A DNA stretch of 64,000 nucleotides from UBA2767 sp965228625 (GTDB lineage Bacteria; Pseudomonadota; Alphaproteobacteria; Rhizobiales; Methyloligellaceae). Numbering within the stretch: the first letter of the stretch is position 1; each line of letters opens with the position of its first letter. Shown piece by piece: positions 16,810 to 26,819 of this stretch. The notes beneath the pieces are model-generated. The model made no database searches, had not been told where the DNA came from, and worked only from the letters and a program-made list of their open reading frames with translations. The stretch covers positions 4,216,001-4,280,000 of the forward strand of contig OZ245829.1 in the NCBI GenBank assembly GCA_965228625.1, read 5' to 3'. The translations under genes and the position numbers were made by a program.

Positions 16810-18528
16810 CTATTTGTGCTCTTCCTCGCTCGCCTCGATCAGCGCCCTGTTGTAGGCGTTGACGGTGTCAATGTGATCGACCCAGCCCGCGAGCTTGCTC
16901 GTGTCTCCGCTTTGCACGACCGGCAGGCGTTGATTGCCCGTCCTGTCGAAGGCGCGAAGCGCAGCCTCGACCGTGTCTTCCGGGGTCAGCCAGGTGGCGT
17001 TCTCTTCAAGACCGGCCATGGCATCGGACACGGCTTTTTCGACCGGGATCATGAACTGGCCGACCTTGAGGCTTCGCGAGATGTGCTTGTGCGGACCTTC
17101 CTTGAGAAAGATACCGCGCGCCGCCAACTGGTACTGGAAAAAGCCCTGACCATGCACCGCCTGGGTGAGTCCGGTCGAAATCGATACTGCGAGCAACAGC
17201 GCGATGGTCATCTCATAACCGCCGGTGAGCTCGAAAACGATGACGGTCGTGGAGATCGGGGCGCCGAGCACGGCCGCGGTCACCGCGCCCATTCCGATGA
17301 TCGCGTAAAGACCGTGGCCGGATGCGACGTCGGGAAACACGCTCGCCGCGATCAGTCCGAAGGCGCCGCCGCACATGGCACCGAGGTAGAGGGATGGCGA
17401 AAAGACCCCGCCGCCGAACCGGCTCGCGAGGGTGATGGCTGTCGCCACGGTCTTGAGCACGAGAAGCACAAGCAGCAGGTAAAGCGGGAGTTGCTGTCTC
17501 AGGGCGCCGTCCATGGCGTCATATCCGACGCCGAGGATGTGCGGAAACGATATTGCAAGCGCGCCAACCATGAGCCCGCCGATGACGGGCCGCGTCCACA
17601 GCGGCACGTCAACCGACCGGGCAACGCGGTCACTCGCGACGATCGCGAACTGAAACGCGATTGCCACGCCGGCGCAGGTCAGGCCGAGCAGGGCGAAGGC
17701 GGGGAACTCCCAGTAGGACGTGATTGCATATTCAGGCACGAAGAAGGCGGGAAAGTCGCCGAGGTGAATGCGCGCGATCACGGTTGCGGCCACGCTGGAG
17801 ATGACGATCGGAACGAAGGCGCGCAGCGCGTAATGCGCAAGGATCACCTCATGCGCGAACAGGACGCCGGCGATCGGCGCGTTGAACGATGCTGAAACGG
17901 CCGCCGCCACGCCGCACGCAAGAAGCGTTCGCCGCGCCGCGGCCGGCAGCTTGAAGGCATCCTCGAGAAAGGACGCGAGCGTGGCGCCGAGATGGACCAC
18001 CGGTCCCTCGCGGCCTGCGCTTGCGCCGGCGCCCAGCGAAACGGCCGAGATCAGGGCGCTCCCCAGCCCCGCCTTGAGAGGTATGCGGCAGCCGAGCAGG
18101 GCGCGTGCCTCGATCACGTCGGCAACGCCCAGGGCGCGGCGTCCCGGCTGCACATATTGGAGAAACAGGCCGACTGCGAGACCGCCGAGGGTCGGCGCGA
18201 GCAAGATGACCCACCATTGGATTTCGCTTGCTGCCGTGAATACGTTCTCCGTCGTCGTGCCCAGCCAGGGATACTGCACGAGGCCAATGAGCTTGCGGAA
18301 CAAGATGGCGAGATAGGCCGAGCCGATGCCGATAAAGAAGGCGAGGATCCAGACCAGAAACTGGCGGGTGGTCAGGAATTCCCGAATGTTCGGGATCATC
18401 CGGTCGCGAATGAGGTGCACCAGCCATTCGATCGCGTGTTTCACACCGTGAGGGGACTTCGATTCATCGGCAGGCGGCGTCACCGTACTCTCTCCGCCGT
18501 GCCGCCCGGGATGTGGTGCGTCGACCAT
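16810..18528 (-). CDS. CLC-family chloride transporter with C-terminal CBS domains
   Basis: The 572-residue protein has the multiple membrane helices of CLC channels/exchangers (about residues 55-450) followed by a soluble region of roughly 120 residues that looks like a CBS pair (MIPVEKAVSDAMAGLEENATWLTPEDTVEAALRAFDRTGNQRLPVVQ). Key elements are GAGASAGREGPVVHLGA, whose Glu in GREGP is the external gating glutamate that usually marks H+/Cl- exchangers, SASFNAPIAGVLFAHE, and FGGGVFSPSLYLGAMCGGAFG, the GxFxP loop of the anion site. It acts in the inner membrane and may help in acid resistance or charge compensation. It stands alone on the minus strand, divergent from the flavoprotein gene. Confidence 0.92.
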   Translation of the reverse strand: MVDAPHPGRHGGESTVTPPADESKSPHGVKHAIEWLVHLIRDRMIPNIREFLTTRQFLVWILAFFIGIGSAYLAILFRKLIGLVQYPWLGTTTENVFTAASEIQWWVILLAPTLGGLAVGLFLQYVQPGRRALGVADVIEARALLGCRIPLKAGLGSALISAVSLGAGASAGREGPVVHLGATLASFLEDAFKLPAAARRTLLACGVAAAVSASFNAPIAGVLFAHEVILAHYALRAFVPIVISSVAATVIARIHLGDFPAFFVPEYAITSYWEFPAFALLGLTCAGVAIAFQFAIVASDRVARSVDVPLWTRPVIGGLMVGALAISFPHILGVGYDAMDGALRQQLPLYLLLVLLVLKTVATAITLASRFGGGVFSPSLYLGAMCGGAFGLIAASVFPDVASGHGLYAIIGMGAVTAAVLGAPISTTVIVFELTGGYEMTIALLLAVSISTGLTQAVHGQGFFQYQLAARGIFLKEGPHKHISRSLKVGQFMIPVEKAVSDAMAGLEENATWLTPEDTVEAALRAFDRTGNQRLPVVQSGDTSKLAGWVDHIDTVNAYNRALIEASEEEHK

Positions 18529-18698
18529 CCTCTGGTCTTTCCTAAGCGCGTCAAACAGGTGCCGGGTGGGACACCTGATGTTTACCCTCGATGCGACTCG
18601 ATGGTCAGGTTACGTGTCCTATCTCTTTCGGCCAAGCCCTCCAATTTGCTACACTGCGGTGACGTTCCGATAAAGGCGAGGGTAAGGAGGCGAAACCG

Positions 18699-20105
18699 GT
18701 GGCGGCGCTTATTGCCGAACAGTCAGATTCTGCAGCGCATGCTGTGGTCGTCGACGAATTGCGGGAGCAATTCGGCGAACGACTGTCCACGGCCGAAGCG
18801 GTGCGTGAACAGCATGCAAACACATTGACGTGGTTGCCCAACCAGCCGCCCGACGCCGTTGTCTTTGTCGAGAGCACGGAGGAGGTCGTCGATATCGTGA
18901 AGCTGTGCGCGGCGCATCGCGTACCGGTCATTCCGTTCGGCGCGGGAACCTCGCTCGAAGGCCATCTGAATGCGCCGCACGGCGGCGTCTCCCTCGATTT
19001 CTCGCGCATGAACGCGGTTCTGGCCGTTCACCAGGAGGACCTTGATTGCGTCGTGCAAGCGGGTGTCACGCGCAAGCAGCTCAACGACCATCTGCGCGAC
19101 ACCGGCCTGTTCTTCCCGGTCGACCCGGGCGCGGACGCGACGCTCGGCGGCATGGCGGCGACCCGCGCATCGGGCACCAATGCGGTCCGATACGGAACCA
19201 TGCGCGACGCCGTGCTCAATCTGACGGCGGTCATGGCCGACGGATCGGTTGTGAAGACGGCACGCCGCGCGCGAAAGTCGTCGGCCGGATACGACCTCAC
19301 CCACTTGCTGGTTGGTTCCGAGGGGACCCTCGGCGTGATCACCGAGTTGACCCTGCGCCTTCACGGGGTGCCGGAATCCATCCTCTCCGCGGTGTGCCCG
19401 TTCGATTCGATCAAGGGCGCCTGCGATGCGGTTATCACCGCGATCCAGATGGGGCTCGGGCTGGCACGCTATGAGCTGCTTGACGAGGTGCAGGTCGAGG
19501 CGTGCAACGTCCATTCCGGCCTTGAGCTGAAACCCTCGCCGACCCTGTTCCTGGAGTTTCACGGCTCCGCAGCGTCCACGCGAGAGGAGGTCGAGATCTT
19601 CTCCGAAATCGCCGCGGACTTTGGCGGTGGCGGTTTCCAGTGGGCGGAACGCACGGAAGACCGCAACCGGTTGTGGGAGGCGCGCCACGAAGCCTACTGG
19701 GCGGCACGCACATACCGGCCCGGAGCGGATGCCATCGCGACCGACGTTTGCGTGCCCATATCGCGTCTTGCGGAATGCGTTTGCGAAACCAAGAACGACA
19801 TTGAGACGTTGGGACTGGTAGCGCCGATTGTCGGGCATATCGGAGACGGGAATTTCCACGTGATCCCGCTGATCGATATGGACGATGCCAAGGAGGTTGA
19901 GGCGGCGGAGCGTTTCCTGGACAGGCTTGTAAAGCGGGCGCTTGCCATGGAGGGGACGTGCACGGGCGAACACGGTGTCGGCATGGGCAAACTGAAATAC
20001 ATGCGTGCCGAACACGGGTCTGGTATTGAAGTCATGCGCGCCATAAAAAAGTCGCTCGACCCTCACAACATTTTTAATCCCGGTAAGGTGGTTGAACTCA
20101 GTTGA
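18699..20105 (+). CDS. FAD-binding oxidase, glycolate oxidase GlcD / D-lactate dehydrogenase type
   Basis: This 468-residue flavoprotein has an N-terminal PCMH/FAD-binding domain (about 50-230) with VPVIPFGAGTSLEGHLNAPHGGVSLDFSRMN and FFPVDPGADATLGGMAATRASGTNAVRYGTMRD, and a C-terminal FAD-oxidase domain with GHIGDGNFHV (metal/substrate site) and GTCTGEHGVGMGK, ending DPHNIFNPGKV. These are hallmarks of the GlcD/LDHD family, which oxidise D-2-hydroxyacids and pass electrons to a quinone or cytochrome. The GTG start at 18699 follows a strong AAGGAGG at 18684-18690. No glcE or glcF lies nearby, which favours a stand-alone D-lactate (or other D-2-hydroxyacid) dehydrogenase over the multi-subunit glycolate oxidase. 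Confidence 0.9.
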   Translation: MAALIAEQSDSAAHAVVVDELREQFGERLSTAEAVREQHANTLTWLPNQPPDAVVFVESTEEVVDIVKLCAAHRVPVIPFGAGTSLEGHLNAPHGGVSLDFSRMNAVLAVHQEDLDCVVQAGVTRKQLNDHLRDTGLFFPVDPGADATLGGMAATRASGTNAVRYGTMRDAVLNLTAVMADGSVVKTARRARKSSAGYDLTHLLVGSEGTLGVITELTLRLHGVPESILSAVCPFDSIKGACDAVITAIQMGLGLARYELLDEVQVEACNVHSGLELKPSPTLFLEFHGSAASTREEVEIFSEIAADFGGGGFQWAERTEDRNRLWEARHEAYWAARTYRPGADAIATDVCVPISRLAECVCETKNDIETLGLVAPIVGHIGDGNFHVIPLIDMDDAKEVEAAERFLDRLVKRALAMEGTCTGEHGVGMGKLKYMRAEHGSGIEVMRAIKKSLDPHNIFNPGKVVELS

Positions 20106-20193
20106 GCGGTTGTAGTTTGAAGGTGGCCGATGCGAGAGCTGATTCGGCGACATTTCGGTGCCGTGAGTCAGTGAGCCCTTAGGACGTAACGGT

Positions 20194-23100
20194 ATGAATT
20201 CATTTCTGCTTTTTCTTGGCAGTCTCGTCGTTCTGGCGTTGAGCGCGCTGTTCGTTGCGCCCTATTTCGTCGACTGGAACGACTACCGTGACGTCTTCGA
20301 GCAGCAGGCTTCGAAACTGATCGGCCGTCAGGTCGATGTCGGCGGCGATGTTTCTCTCACGCTTTTGCCGGCACCGGTGGTGCGGTTCGAAACCATCAAC
20401 GTGGCGGATGCGAACGGCAAGTTCGAGACACCGATTGCCGCGGCGCGATCTTTCACGGTGTGGCTTGCCGTGCCGCCTTTGCTGCGCGGAACGATTGAAG
20501 CACGCGCGGTCGAGATCGATCAGCCGGTCGTCAACCTGCGCATTGCCGATGACGGCTCAGGAAACTGGTCGAACATCGGCGGCGAGGCAGCCGACCTGCC
20601 GTTCATCCCCAGGGAAGTGGCGCTCAGTTCGGTCAAGGTGAGCGGAGCGACGATTAATCTCTGGCGCGGCGGCAACGAGCCGACGGTGGCAATCGACAAT
20701 CTCAACGGTGAGCTGAGCGCGAGTTCGCTACAAGGCCCGTACAAATTCGTCGGCAGCTTTGCGCAGAACGGCAAGACCCGTGACGTGCGGTTCTCGACGG
20801 GCCGCAAGGAAGCAAACGGCGAATTCCGGCTCAGCGCCAGCGTTCGCAGTCCGGAGGCCAAAGAGACCTATGCCATTGACGGCCATGTTCGCGGGCTCGG
20901 CGCAATACCCGTGTTCAAGGGCACGTTCCGCGGCCGGTTGGCGGACGATACGCCCGTGGCGGAAGGCGAGGAGGAGACACAAAGGGCGGCGGCACCGTTC
21001 GAAATCAAGTCGGACCTGCTGGCGGGCCTCGTCGGCGCGCAGTTCACCGAGACCGAGTTGACCGTCACCAAGAACAACAAGCCGCAAACCGTGCGCGGGC
21101 TTCTCGACCTGAACTACCAGAAGGGGCTGGTCGTCGGCGGCACGTTTTCCTCCCGTTGGGTCGATCTCGATAGCTGGGTGATGTCCGACGACAAGGCCGC
21201 GCCGAAACTGAACGCGGCGCTCGGGGCCCTTGCCAGGGAAGTGCTGCGGCGCGGCGGCGGCGTCGAGAAGGGGGCTTTCAAGGTTTTTCTCGATCAGGCC
21301 GTGATCGCCGGTGATCTCGTGAACAGCGTGCAGGTCGAGCTGTCGGCCGAAAACGGTGTGATTGAGCTTTCACGGCTCTCCGCGCGATTGCCGGGGAACG
21401 CCCGTTTCAGAATGAGCGGCAGTCTCACCGGCACGGCCGAAGCACCCGTTTTCAAAGGTCCGGTCTCGGTACAGGGCCGGACACTGTCGCGCTTGCTGCG
21501 GTGGGCCGGGGTTACCTCGGCGCCCGATGCAACACGGCAGACCGGCGCCTTCACGCTGGCGGGCACGCTCGTTGCGGGACCGCAGCAGGTCGCACTGGAA
21601 CGCATCGAGGGAAGCCTGCTCGACTCCGCCTTTGACGGCGCCTTCAGCTACGTTGGAGGCGAACAGGCAGCGATTTCCGTGGCGCTCAAGAGCGACCGGA
21701 TGGACCTTGCCAAGGTGCTCGGCGCGGGCGCATCGGCGAGATCGCTGTGGGGCCTTGTCGCGGATGACGCCGGCACCCAGGACGCGAGCGCGGCAGGCTC
21801 ATCCGGGGGCCTCGGCTGGCTGACCGGCATGCGTGCGGACGCGGATGTGAGCATTGGTGCCGTCTCCTTCGCGGGTCTGGGCGAGAGCTCGCTTGACGCC
21901 AAGCTCACGCTGCAAAATGGCGCTCTCGATGTTCGCAAGCTCGATCTGTCCTCCAAATCCAACGTCAAGATTCAAGCCGGCGGCCAATTGAGTGACCTCG
22001 ACGGTAAACCCAAAGGCAGCCTGACCTTCGCGGTGAGTGCGCCGGACGCCGAGGGATTGGCGTCCCTTGCGGAATTTCTGGACATACCGCAGGTCGCCGA
22101 GCGTTCCGCCGGACAACTGTCGAGCCTGGTACCGCTCAAACTGACAAGCGCCGTTCGCTCCGTACAATCCGAACAGGCGGGCCTTGAGGTTCAGCTCGAA
22201 GGCTCTCTCGGCGCGAGCCAGCTCGCGGCAAAGATCGATTTGCAGGGGACACCGGCGGCGTGGCGATCGAGCCAGCTTGCGGTCAATGCAAGCCTGACGA
22301 ACAAGTCCGGTCTGGATCTGCTGCAGCAGCTACAGCCGCGTCTGGACAGAACGGACCCCGCGGTCTTCGTCGAAGGCGGAGGCACGGTTTCACTCGAGGC
22401 CAGCGGCGTGCCGGAAACGGGGCTGGCGGTGAGAGGTGTTCTGAAGGCGGCCGGCGCCAACTGGGAGACCAACGGCTCCTACAAATCGACGGATGCCGGA
22501 AGCGCGTTCTCAGGAAAGACGGCGATGAGCGCCACAAACACCGGGGTCGGTCTTTCGCTGTTCGGCATTAGGGTGGCGCCCGGACATCGGTCGCATGCGG
22601 CAAGCTTCAGCGCCGACGTGGAAACGTCCGACGGGACGTACCGATTCGCCAATGTCCAGGGCGATGTTGGCGGTGCCCAGTTCAACGGCGAGGCAACGGT
22701 GTCGGTGGGCAAGGAGCGTCCGTCGATCTCGGCGCAGTTTGCGTCGAATGCCGCATCGCTGCCGCAGATCCTTGCCCCGCTTGTCGCGTGGCAGCCGGAA
22801 GGGCAGACCGATCAGAGCATCCGCGGCGTTTCGGGCACGGGCACCTATTGGCCGGACGTGCCGTTCCGTGCAAGCCAGCTTACGCGGGCGAACGGTTCGC
22901 TGTCATTGACCACCGACCGCTTGCGGCTCACCGGCGGTCTGGTCATCGACAAGGCGAACCTGCAGGCGAAGCTCTCCAATGGCGCGCTTCGGATCGCAAA
23001 TCTTGAAGGCAACGTGTATGGCGGAACGCTCAAGGCGAACGGTACGCTGACAGCGCGCGGCGAAGGCGTGTCGCTGGATGCGCAGGCGAATGCAAGCGGC

Positions 23101-24390
23101 CTGCAACTGGGGCAGATCATCATCGGCTCCGGCGGAAACCCGCTGGTCAATGCGCCGGCGGACCTCAGTCTCTCGTTCAGAGGCGTCGGGCTCACGCCGG
23201 CAGGCCTCGCTGCCGGGCTGAGCGGGCTCGGCGAGGTGGCGATCGGCGATGGCAATATCAACGGTTTTTCGCTCGGTGCGGCGCATGCCGCGGCGGTCTC
23301 GGCCCAGCGCGAAAAAGACAAGGTCGATGAAACCGCCCTCGGGCGCCGCGTTGCCGACAGCATGAAGAACTCGAAAATGTCGTTCTCGCAGATCAAGGCG
23401 CCGTTCAGCATCCGGAACGGTATCGTCGAGTTCGACAAACTGGCGCTCAGCGATGCGGAAGGGCGCGTAACGGTCGCGAGTTACCTGCAGCTTTCCAATC
23501 TCCAGCTCGACAGCGAGTGGGCCCTGCAATCTGCAGACAGCGCCAGCAGTGACGCGAAACCGCGGGTCTCGCTCGTGTTTGCGGGTCCCGTGGGGGATGT
23601 CGGAAAGCTCAGGCCGAAAATCGATACCGCCAATCTGGCGCGTTACGTGACCATCCGCAAAATGGAACAGGACGTCGAGCGTCTCGAGAAGCTCGATGTC
23701 GCACCGGGCGCAAACAATACTGCGGCCCCTCCGGCGCCGGCGGTGAAGCCACCGGAGACGCCGCAGGTGCAAGAGGCCGCGCGGACGCCGCCGACCCAGC
23801 CTCAGGCCGAGCCTGCGCCTTCGCCGGCCGTTCAGCCAGGCTCTTCACGGCCCGCGCCCGTCGAGCCGGTCATACCCGGCGTAAATGCGCCCGCGCCGCC
23901 GCCGGCGTCTGCGCGCCCGCCGCAGAATCAACAAGTCCCTACGGCACCTCCGCCCGTCGCTGCTGTTCCGCCGACCGTCCCGGTGCAACCGGCACCGCCA
24001 CCGAGGCGCAAGCCGCCTGCGCCGCCGCCGGTCAATACGGTCAGGCCGGCTCCGGCCCCGCCGCCGGCAAGTGCTGCGCGCAGGCCAACGGCTCCGGTCC
24101 CGAGACCGGGAATTCCTGCGCAGCCCCCGGCAACGTCGCCATATTCGGAGGCCGTGCCTCAACCATTGCCCAATGAGAATGTCCCGCCACGGCCCGGCAA
24201 TCTGCCATGGCAGCAGCCGCCGGGCCCATCGAGCCCATATGGTGTTCCCGGATCGGCGCAAGCGCCGCCGCAGTTTCCGCCACAGTATGGGGTTCCCGGC
24301 GGGCAGATCCAGCCGCTACCGCCGTTGACCGAGCCACCGCCACGTCGGCGCGAACCGCGCTTCGATCCGTTTGCCGAAACAGGGAACTGA
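20194..24390 (+). CDS. Giant AsmA-like protein with proline-rich C-terminal tail
   Basis: The 1398-residue product starts with one N-terminal membrane anchor (about 4-25, FLLFLGSLVVLALSALFVAPYFVDW), followed by the AsmA N-terminal pattern (DWNDYRDVFEQQASKLIGRQVDVGGDVSLTLLPAPVVRFETINVAD). A very long beta-rich periplasmic region contains the C-terminal AsmA segment (FRGVGLTPAGLAAGLSGLGEVAIGDGNINGF). From about residue 1170 it becomes extremely rich in Pro, Ala and Gln to the end. AsmA/TamB-type proteins form beta-groove bridges implicated in phospholipid transport to the outer membrane and in outer-membrane biogenesis. The tail may cross or bind peptidoglycan, but that is inference. It follows the flavoprotein gene by 88 bases and converges with the ribbon-helix-helix gene. 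Confidence 0.87.
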   Translation: MNSFLLFLGSLVVLALSALFVAPYFVDWNDYRDVFEQQASKLIGRQVDVGGDVSLTLLPAPVVRFETINVADANGKFETPIAAARSFTVWLAVPPLLRGTIEARAVEIDQPVVNLRIADDGSGNWSNIGGEAADLPFIPREVALSSVKVSGATINLWRGGNEPTVAIDNLNGELSASSLQGPYKFVGSFAQNGKTRDVRFSTGRKEANGEFRLSASVRSPEAKETYAIDGHVRGLGAIPVFKGTFRGRLADDTPVAEGEEETQRAAAPFEIKSDLLAGLVGAQFTETELTVTKNNKPQTVRGLLDLNYQKGLVVGGTFSSRWVDLDSWVMSDDKAAPKLNAALGALAREVLRRGGGVEKGAFKVFLDQAVIAGDLVNSVQVELSAENGVIELSRLSARLPGNARFRMSGSLTGTAEAPVFKGPVSVQGRTLSRLLRWAGVTSAPDATRQTGAFTLAGTLVAGPQQVALERIEGSLLDSAFDGAFSYVGGEQAAISVALKSDRMDLAKVLGAGASARSLWGLVADDAGTQDASAAGSSGGLGWLTGMRADADVSIGAVSFAGLGESSLDAKLTLQNGALDVRKLDLSSKSNVKIQAGGQLSDLDGKPKGSLTFAVSAPDAEGLASLAEFLDIPQVAERSAGQLSSLVPLKLTSAVRSVQSEQAGLEVQLEGSLGASQLAAKIDLQGTPAAWRSSQLAVNASLTNKSGLDLLQQLQPRLDRTDPAVFVEGGGTVSLEASGVPETGLAVRGVLKAAGANWETNGSYKSTDAGSAFSGKTAMSATNTGVGLSLFGIRVAPGHRSHAASFSADVETSDGTYRFANVQGDVGGAQFNGEATVSVGKERPSISAQFASNAASLPQILAPLVAWQPEGQTDQSIRGVSGTGTYWPDVPFRASQLTRANGSLSLTTDRLRLTGGLVIDKANLQAKLSNGALRIANLEGNVYGGTLKANGTLTARGEGVSLDAQANASGLQLGQIIIGSGGNPLVNAPADLSLSFRGVGLTPAGLAAGLSGLGEVAIGDGNINGFSLGAAHAAAVSAQREKDKVDETALGRRVADSMKNSKMSFSQIKAPFSIRNGIVEFDKLALSDAEGRVTVASYLQLSNLQLDSEWALQSADSASSDAKPRVSLVFAGPVGDVGKLRPKIDTANLARYVTIRKMEQDVERLEKLDVAPGANNTAAPPAPAVKPPETPQVQEAARTPPTQPQAEPAPSPAVQPGSSRPAPVEPVIPGVNAPAPPPASARPPQNQQVPTAPPPVAAVPPTVPVQPAPPPRRKPPAPPPVNTVRPAPAPPPASAARRPTAPVPRPGIPAQPPATSPYSEAVPQPLPNENVPPRPGNLPWQQPPGPSSPYGVPGSAQAPPQFPPQYGVPGGQIQPLPPLTEPPPRRREPRFDPFAETGN

Positions 24391-24396
24391 CCGGCG

Positions 24397-24636
24397 TCAG
24401 TTTTCGTTTGCCGCCGGCGGCGACCTGAAGTGCGCCAGCACCGCGCTGCGGATCGCGCTCGAGAGGCCGTAATCACCGCGCTGCGTGTCGATCTCGGCGA
24501 TGAGCTGCGGGACCGACCGGCCCTTGGCGTAGGCCATTTCGTAAAGCGCGTCCCAGAAGTCGTCTTCCAGGGAGACGCTCGTGCGATGCCCGGCGATGGT
24601 CAAGGACCGTTTCTTGGGTCTGCCGGTCATCGGCAC
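24397..24636 (-). CDS. Ribbon-helix-helix domain protein
   Basis: The 79-residue protein contains KKRSLTIAGHRTSVSLEDDFWDALYEMAYAKGRSVPQLIAEID, in which the strand HRTSVSLE followed by two helices fits the ribbon-helix-helix fold (the RHH_4 type common in alphaproteobacteria). Such proteins usually bind DNA as dimers, but this small stand-alone group has no established target. The start may be Met1 (24636) or Met4 (24627). It begins five bases after the fumC stop on the same strand, so it is very likely co-transcribed with fumC. A link to fumarase regulation is not shown. Confidence 0.82.
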   Translation of the reverse strand: MPMTGRPKKRSLTIAGHRTSVSLEDDFWDALYEMAYAKGRSVPQLIAEIDTQRGDYGLSSAIRSAVLAHFRSPPAANEN

Positions 24637-24641
24637 GCCGG

Positions 24642-26036
24642 TCAGTCGCTCGGTCCGATCATGTCCTGCGGCCGCACGATCCGGTCGAAGTCGGCTTCAC
24701 TTACATATCCAAGGCGCAACGCTTCCTCGCGCAGCGTCGTGCCGTTCTTGTGCGCGGCCTTGGCGATTTCCGTTGCCTTGTCGTAGCCGATCTCGGGGGC
24801 AAGCGCGGTGACCAGCATCAGCGAACGCTCCATCAGATCGGCAATGCGCTCGCGGTTGGCTTTGATGCCGACGACGCAATTGTCGGTGAAACTCACACTC
24901 GCATCGGCGAGAAGCTGGATGGATTGCAAAACCACGAAGGCGATCACGGGCTTGTAGACGTTGAGTTCGAAGTGACCCTGGCTGCCGGCGATGGTGCAGG
25001 TGGTCTGGTTGCCCATGACCTTGGTGCACACCATGGACAGGGCTTCGCATTGCGTGGGATTGACCTTGCCCGGCATGATGGACGATCCGGGCTCGTTTTC
25101 CGGCAGCTCGAGTTCGCCCAGACCGGAGCGTGGGCCGGAGCCGAGGAAGCGAATGTCGTTGGCGATCTTGAACAGGCTCACGGCCACCGTGTTCAACGCC
25201 CCGGACATTTCGACCATCGCGTCATGGGTGCCCAGGGCCTCGAACTTGTTCGGCGCGGTCACGAACGGCAGCTTGGTGAAACTGGCGACCTCCTCGGCGA
25301 ACTTCTCGGCGAAGCCGGTTTTGGTGTTGAGGCCGGTGCCCACTGCCGTGCCGCCCTGGGCGAGCTCGTAAATCGACGGCAGCGCCTGTTCGACGCGACG
25401 GATGCCGTTTTCGACCATGACCGTGTAGCCGGAGAACTCCTGCCCGAGGGTCACAGGCGTCGCATCCTGCGTATGCGTACGCCCGATCTTGATGATGTCC
25501 TTCCATTCCTCGGCCTTGTCGTTCAGCGCGTTGCGTAATTTCTGCAGGGCCGGAATGAGCGCGTGCACGGTTTCCTCGGCCGTGGCGATATGCATCGCCG
25601 TCGGAAACGTATCGTTGGAGGATTGGGAGCGGTTCACGTGATCGTTCGGATGGACCGGATCCTTGGCGCCGATGGTGCCGCCAAGGATTTCAATGGCCCG
25701 GTTGGCGATCACTTCATTGGCGTTCATGTTCGACTGGGTGCCCGAACCCGTCTGCCACACGACCAGCGGAAAATGATCGTTCAGCTTTCCCTCAGCCACC
25801 TCCAGTGCCGCTGCGGCAATCGCGTCGCCCAATTCGTCCTCGATGTGATCGTGGGCCATGTTTGTGCGCGCTGCGCAGAGCTTGACGATGCCGAGCGCGC
25901 GCACGAGCGACCGTGGCATGGTCTCACCGCCGATCTTGAAGTTGCCGAGCGAGCGTTGGGTTTGCGCGCCCCAATATCGGTCATCCTGCACTTCGAGGGG
26001 GCCAAAAGAGTCGGTCTCGGTTCGCGTCTTGGTCAT
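24642..26036 (-). CDS. fumC: Class II fumarate hydratase FumC
   Basis: FumC interconverts fumarate and malate in the TCA cycle without an iron-sulphur cluster. The 464-residue protein carries GSGTQSNMNANEVIANRA (about 100-117), HPNDHVNRSQSSNDTFPTAMHI, KIGRTHTQDATPVTLGQEFSGY with the active-site histidine region, and the superfamily signature GSSIMPGKVNPTQCEAL (about 318-334) on the flexible loop that bears the catalytic serine. The ATG at 26036 follows AGGAG at good spacing on the minus strand. It lies downstream of sspB with 132 bases between them and is followed immediately by the ribbon-helix-helix gene. Confidence 0.97.
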   Translation of the reverse strand: MTKTRTETDSFGPLEVQDDRYWGAQTQRSLGNFKIGGETMPRSLVRALGIVKLCAARTNMAHDHIEDELGDAIAAAALEVAEGKLNDHFPLVVWQTGSGTQSNMNANEVIANRAIEILGGTIGAKDPVHPNDHVNRSQSSNDTFPTAMHIATAEETVHALIPALQKLRNALNDKAEEWKDIIKIGRTHTQDATPVTLGQEFSGYTVMVENGIRRVEQALPSIYELAQGGTAVGTGLNTKTGFAEKFAEEVASFTKLPFVTAPNKFEALGTHDAMVEMSGALNTVAVSLFKIANDIRFLGSGPRSGLGELELPENEPGSSIMPGKVNPTQCEALSMVCTKVMGNQTTCTIAGSQGHFELNVYKPVIAFVVLQSIQLLADASVSFTDNCVVGIKANRERIADLMERSLMLVTALAPEIGYDKATEIAKAAHKNGTTLREEALRLGYVSEADFDRIVRPQDMIGPSD

Positions 26037-26168
26037 GTCTCGCTCCTGGGTCCGTGCCCGCGCGGCACGCCGATTGTGTAGCGCAAGGCGCGCACGGTTT
26101 GAAGCACGCGTTACGGCCGCCGCGAAATTAGCTCTGCAGAGAAAAAACAGGGAGGGGTTGTGTCGGTG

Positions 26169-26738
26169 TCAGCTCTTCTTCCGGAAGGCGTCGAGCTCGA
26201 CCACGTCGGCGACCGGATTGTCCTGCGTGTCGCTGTCCATGCCACCGCCCGAGGCGGCGCCCGTATCCGCGCCGGACTGCCCACCGGTTCCATCGGCGAC
26301 GGCCGGAACGCCGGCCGCATCGTCGCTTTCCTCGGACAGGGCCGGAAGGTCTCCGAGGCCGCGGTCGGCGTCGTTTGCGGCGCCCTGGTTTCCGAATTGC
26401 AGCCCGAATTGCACGCTCGGATCATAGAACGCCTTGATGGCGAGGAAGGGAACGACGAGCCGCTCGGGGATGTTGTTGAAGGACAACTTCACCTCGAAGC
26501 GGTTGTCGGACACCTCGAGATCCCAGAACTGGTGCTGCAGCACGATGGTCATCTCTTCGGGGTACTGGTCCCGCAGCCGCTCTGAGATGGCGACGCCGGG
26601 CGCCCGCGTCTCGAATGCAATGTAGAGGTGATGGTCTCCGGGAAGACCCGATTGGGCGATCCGATCCAATACCGTCCTCACCACGCCGCGCAGTGCTTCC
26701 TGCGTCAGCACGTCATATCTGATCTGATCCTCAGCCAT
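26169..26738 (-). CDS. sspB: SspB-type ClpXP adaptor (alphaproteobacterial form)
   Basis: SspB binds the SsrA degradation tag and hands tagged proteins to the ClpXP protease. The 189-residue protein has the conserved substrate-binding domain (about 1-125), including MAEDQIRYDVLTQEALRGVVR, LPGDHHLYIAFETRAPGVAIS and FEVKLSFNNIPERLVVPFLAIKAFYDPSVQFGLQF. A flexible Ala/Gly/Asp-rich linker follows, and the C-terminus VADVVELDAFRKKS fits the short motif that docks on the ClpX N-domain. The neighbour is telling: the tmRNA gene, which encodes the very tag SspB recognises, lies about 120 bases upstream on the same strand. Confidence 0.93.
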   Translation of the reverse strand: MAEDQIRYDVLTQEALRGVVRTVLDRIAQSGLPGDHHLYIAFETRAPGVAISERLRDQYPEEMTIVLQHQFWDLEVSDNRFEVKLSFNNIPERLVVPFLAIKAFYDPSVQFGLQFGNQGAANDADRGLGDLPALSEESDDAAGVPAVADGTGGQSGADTGAASGGGMDSDTQDNPVADVVELDAFRKKS

Positions 26739-26819
26739 GGCCTCGTTCAGCGCTTTCCCTCAGTCCCGTCACGACCGCTTTTGGCAAAGGCAGGAAGTCT
26801 TACCCCACGCGGTACGAGT

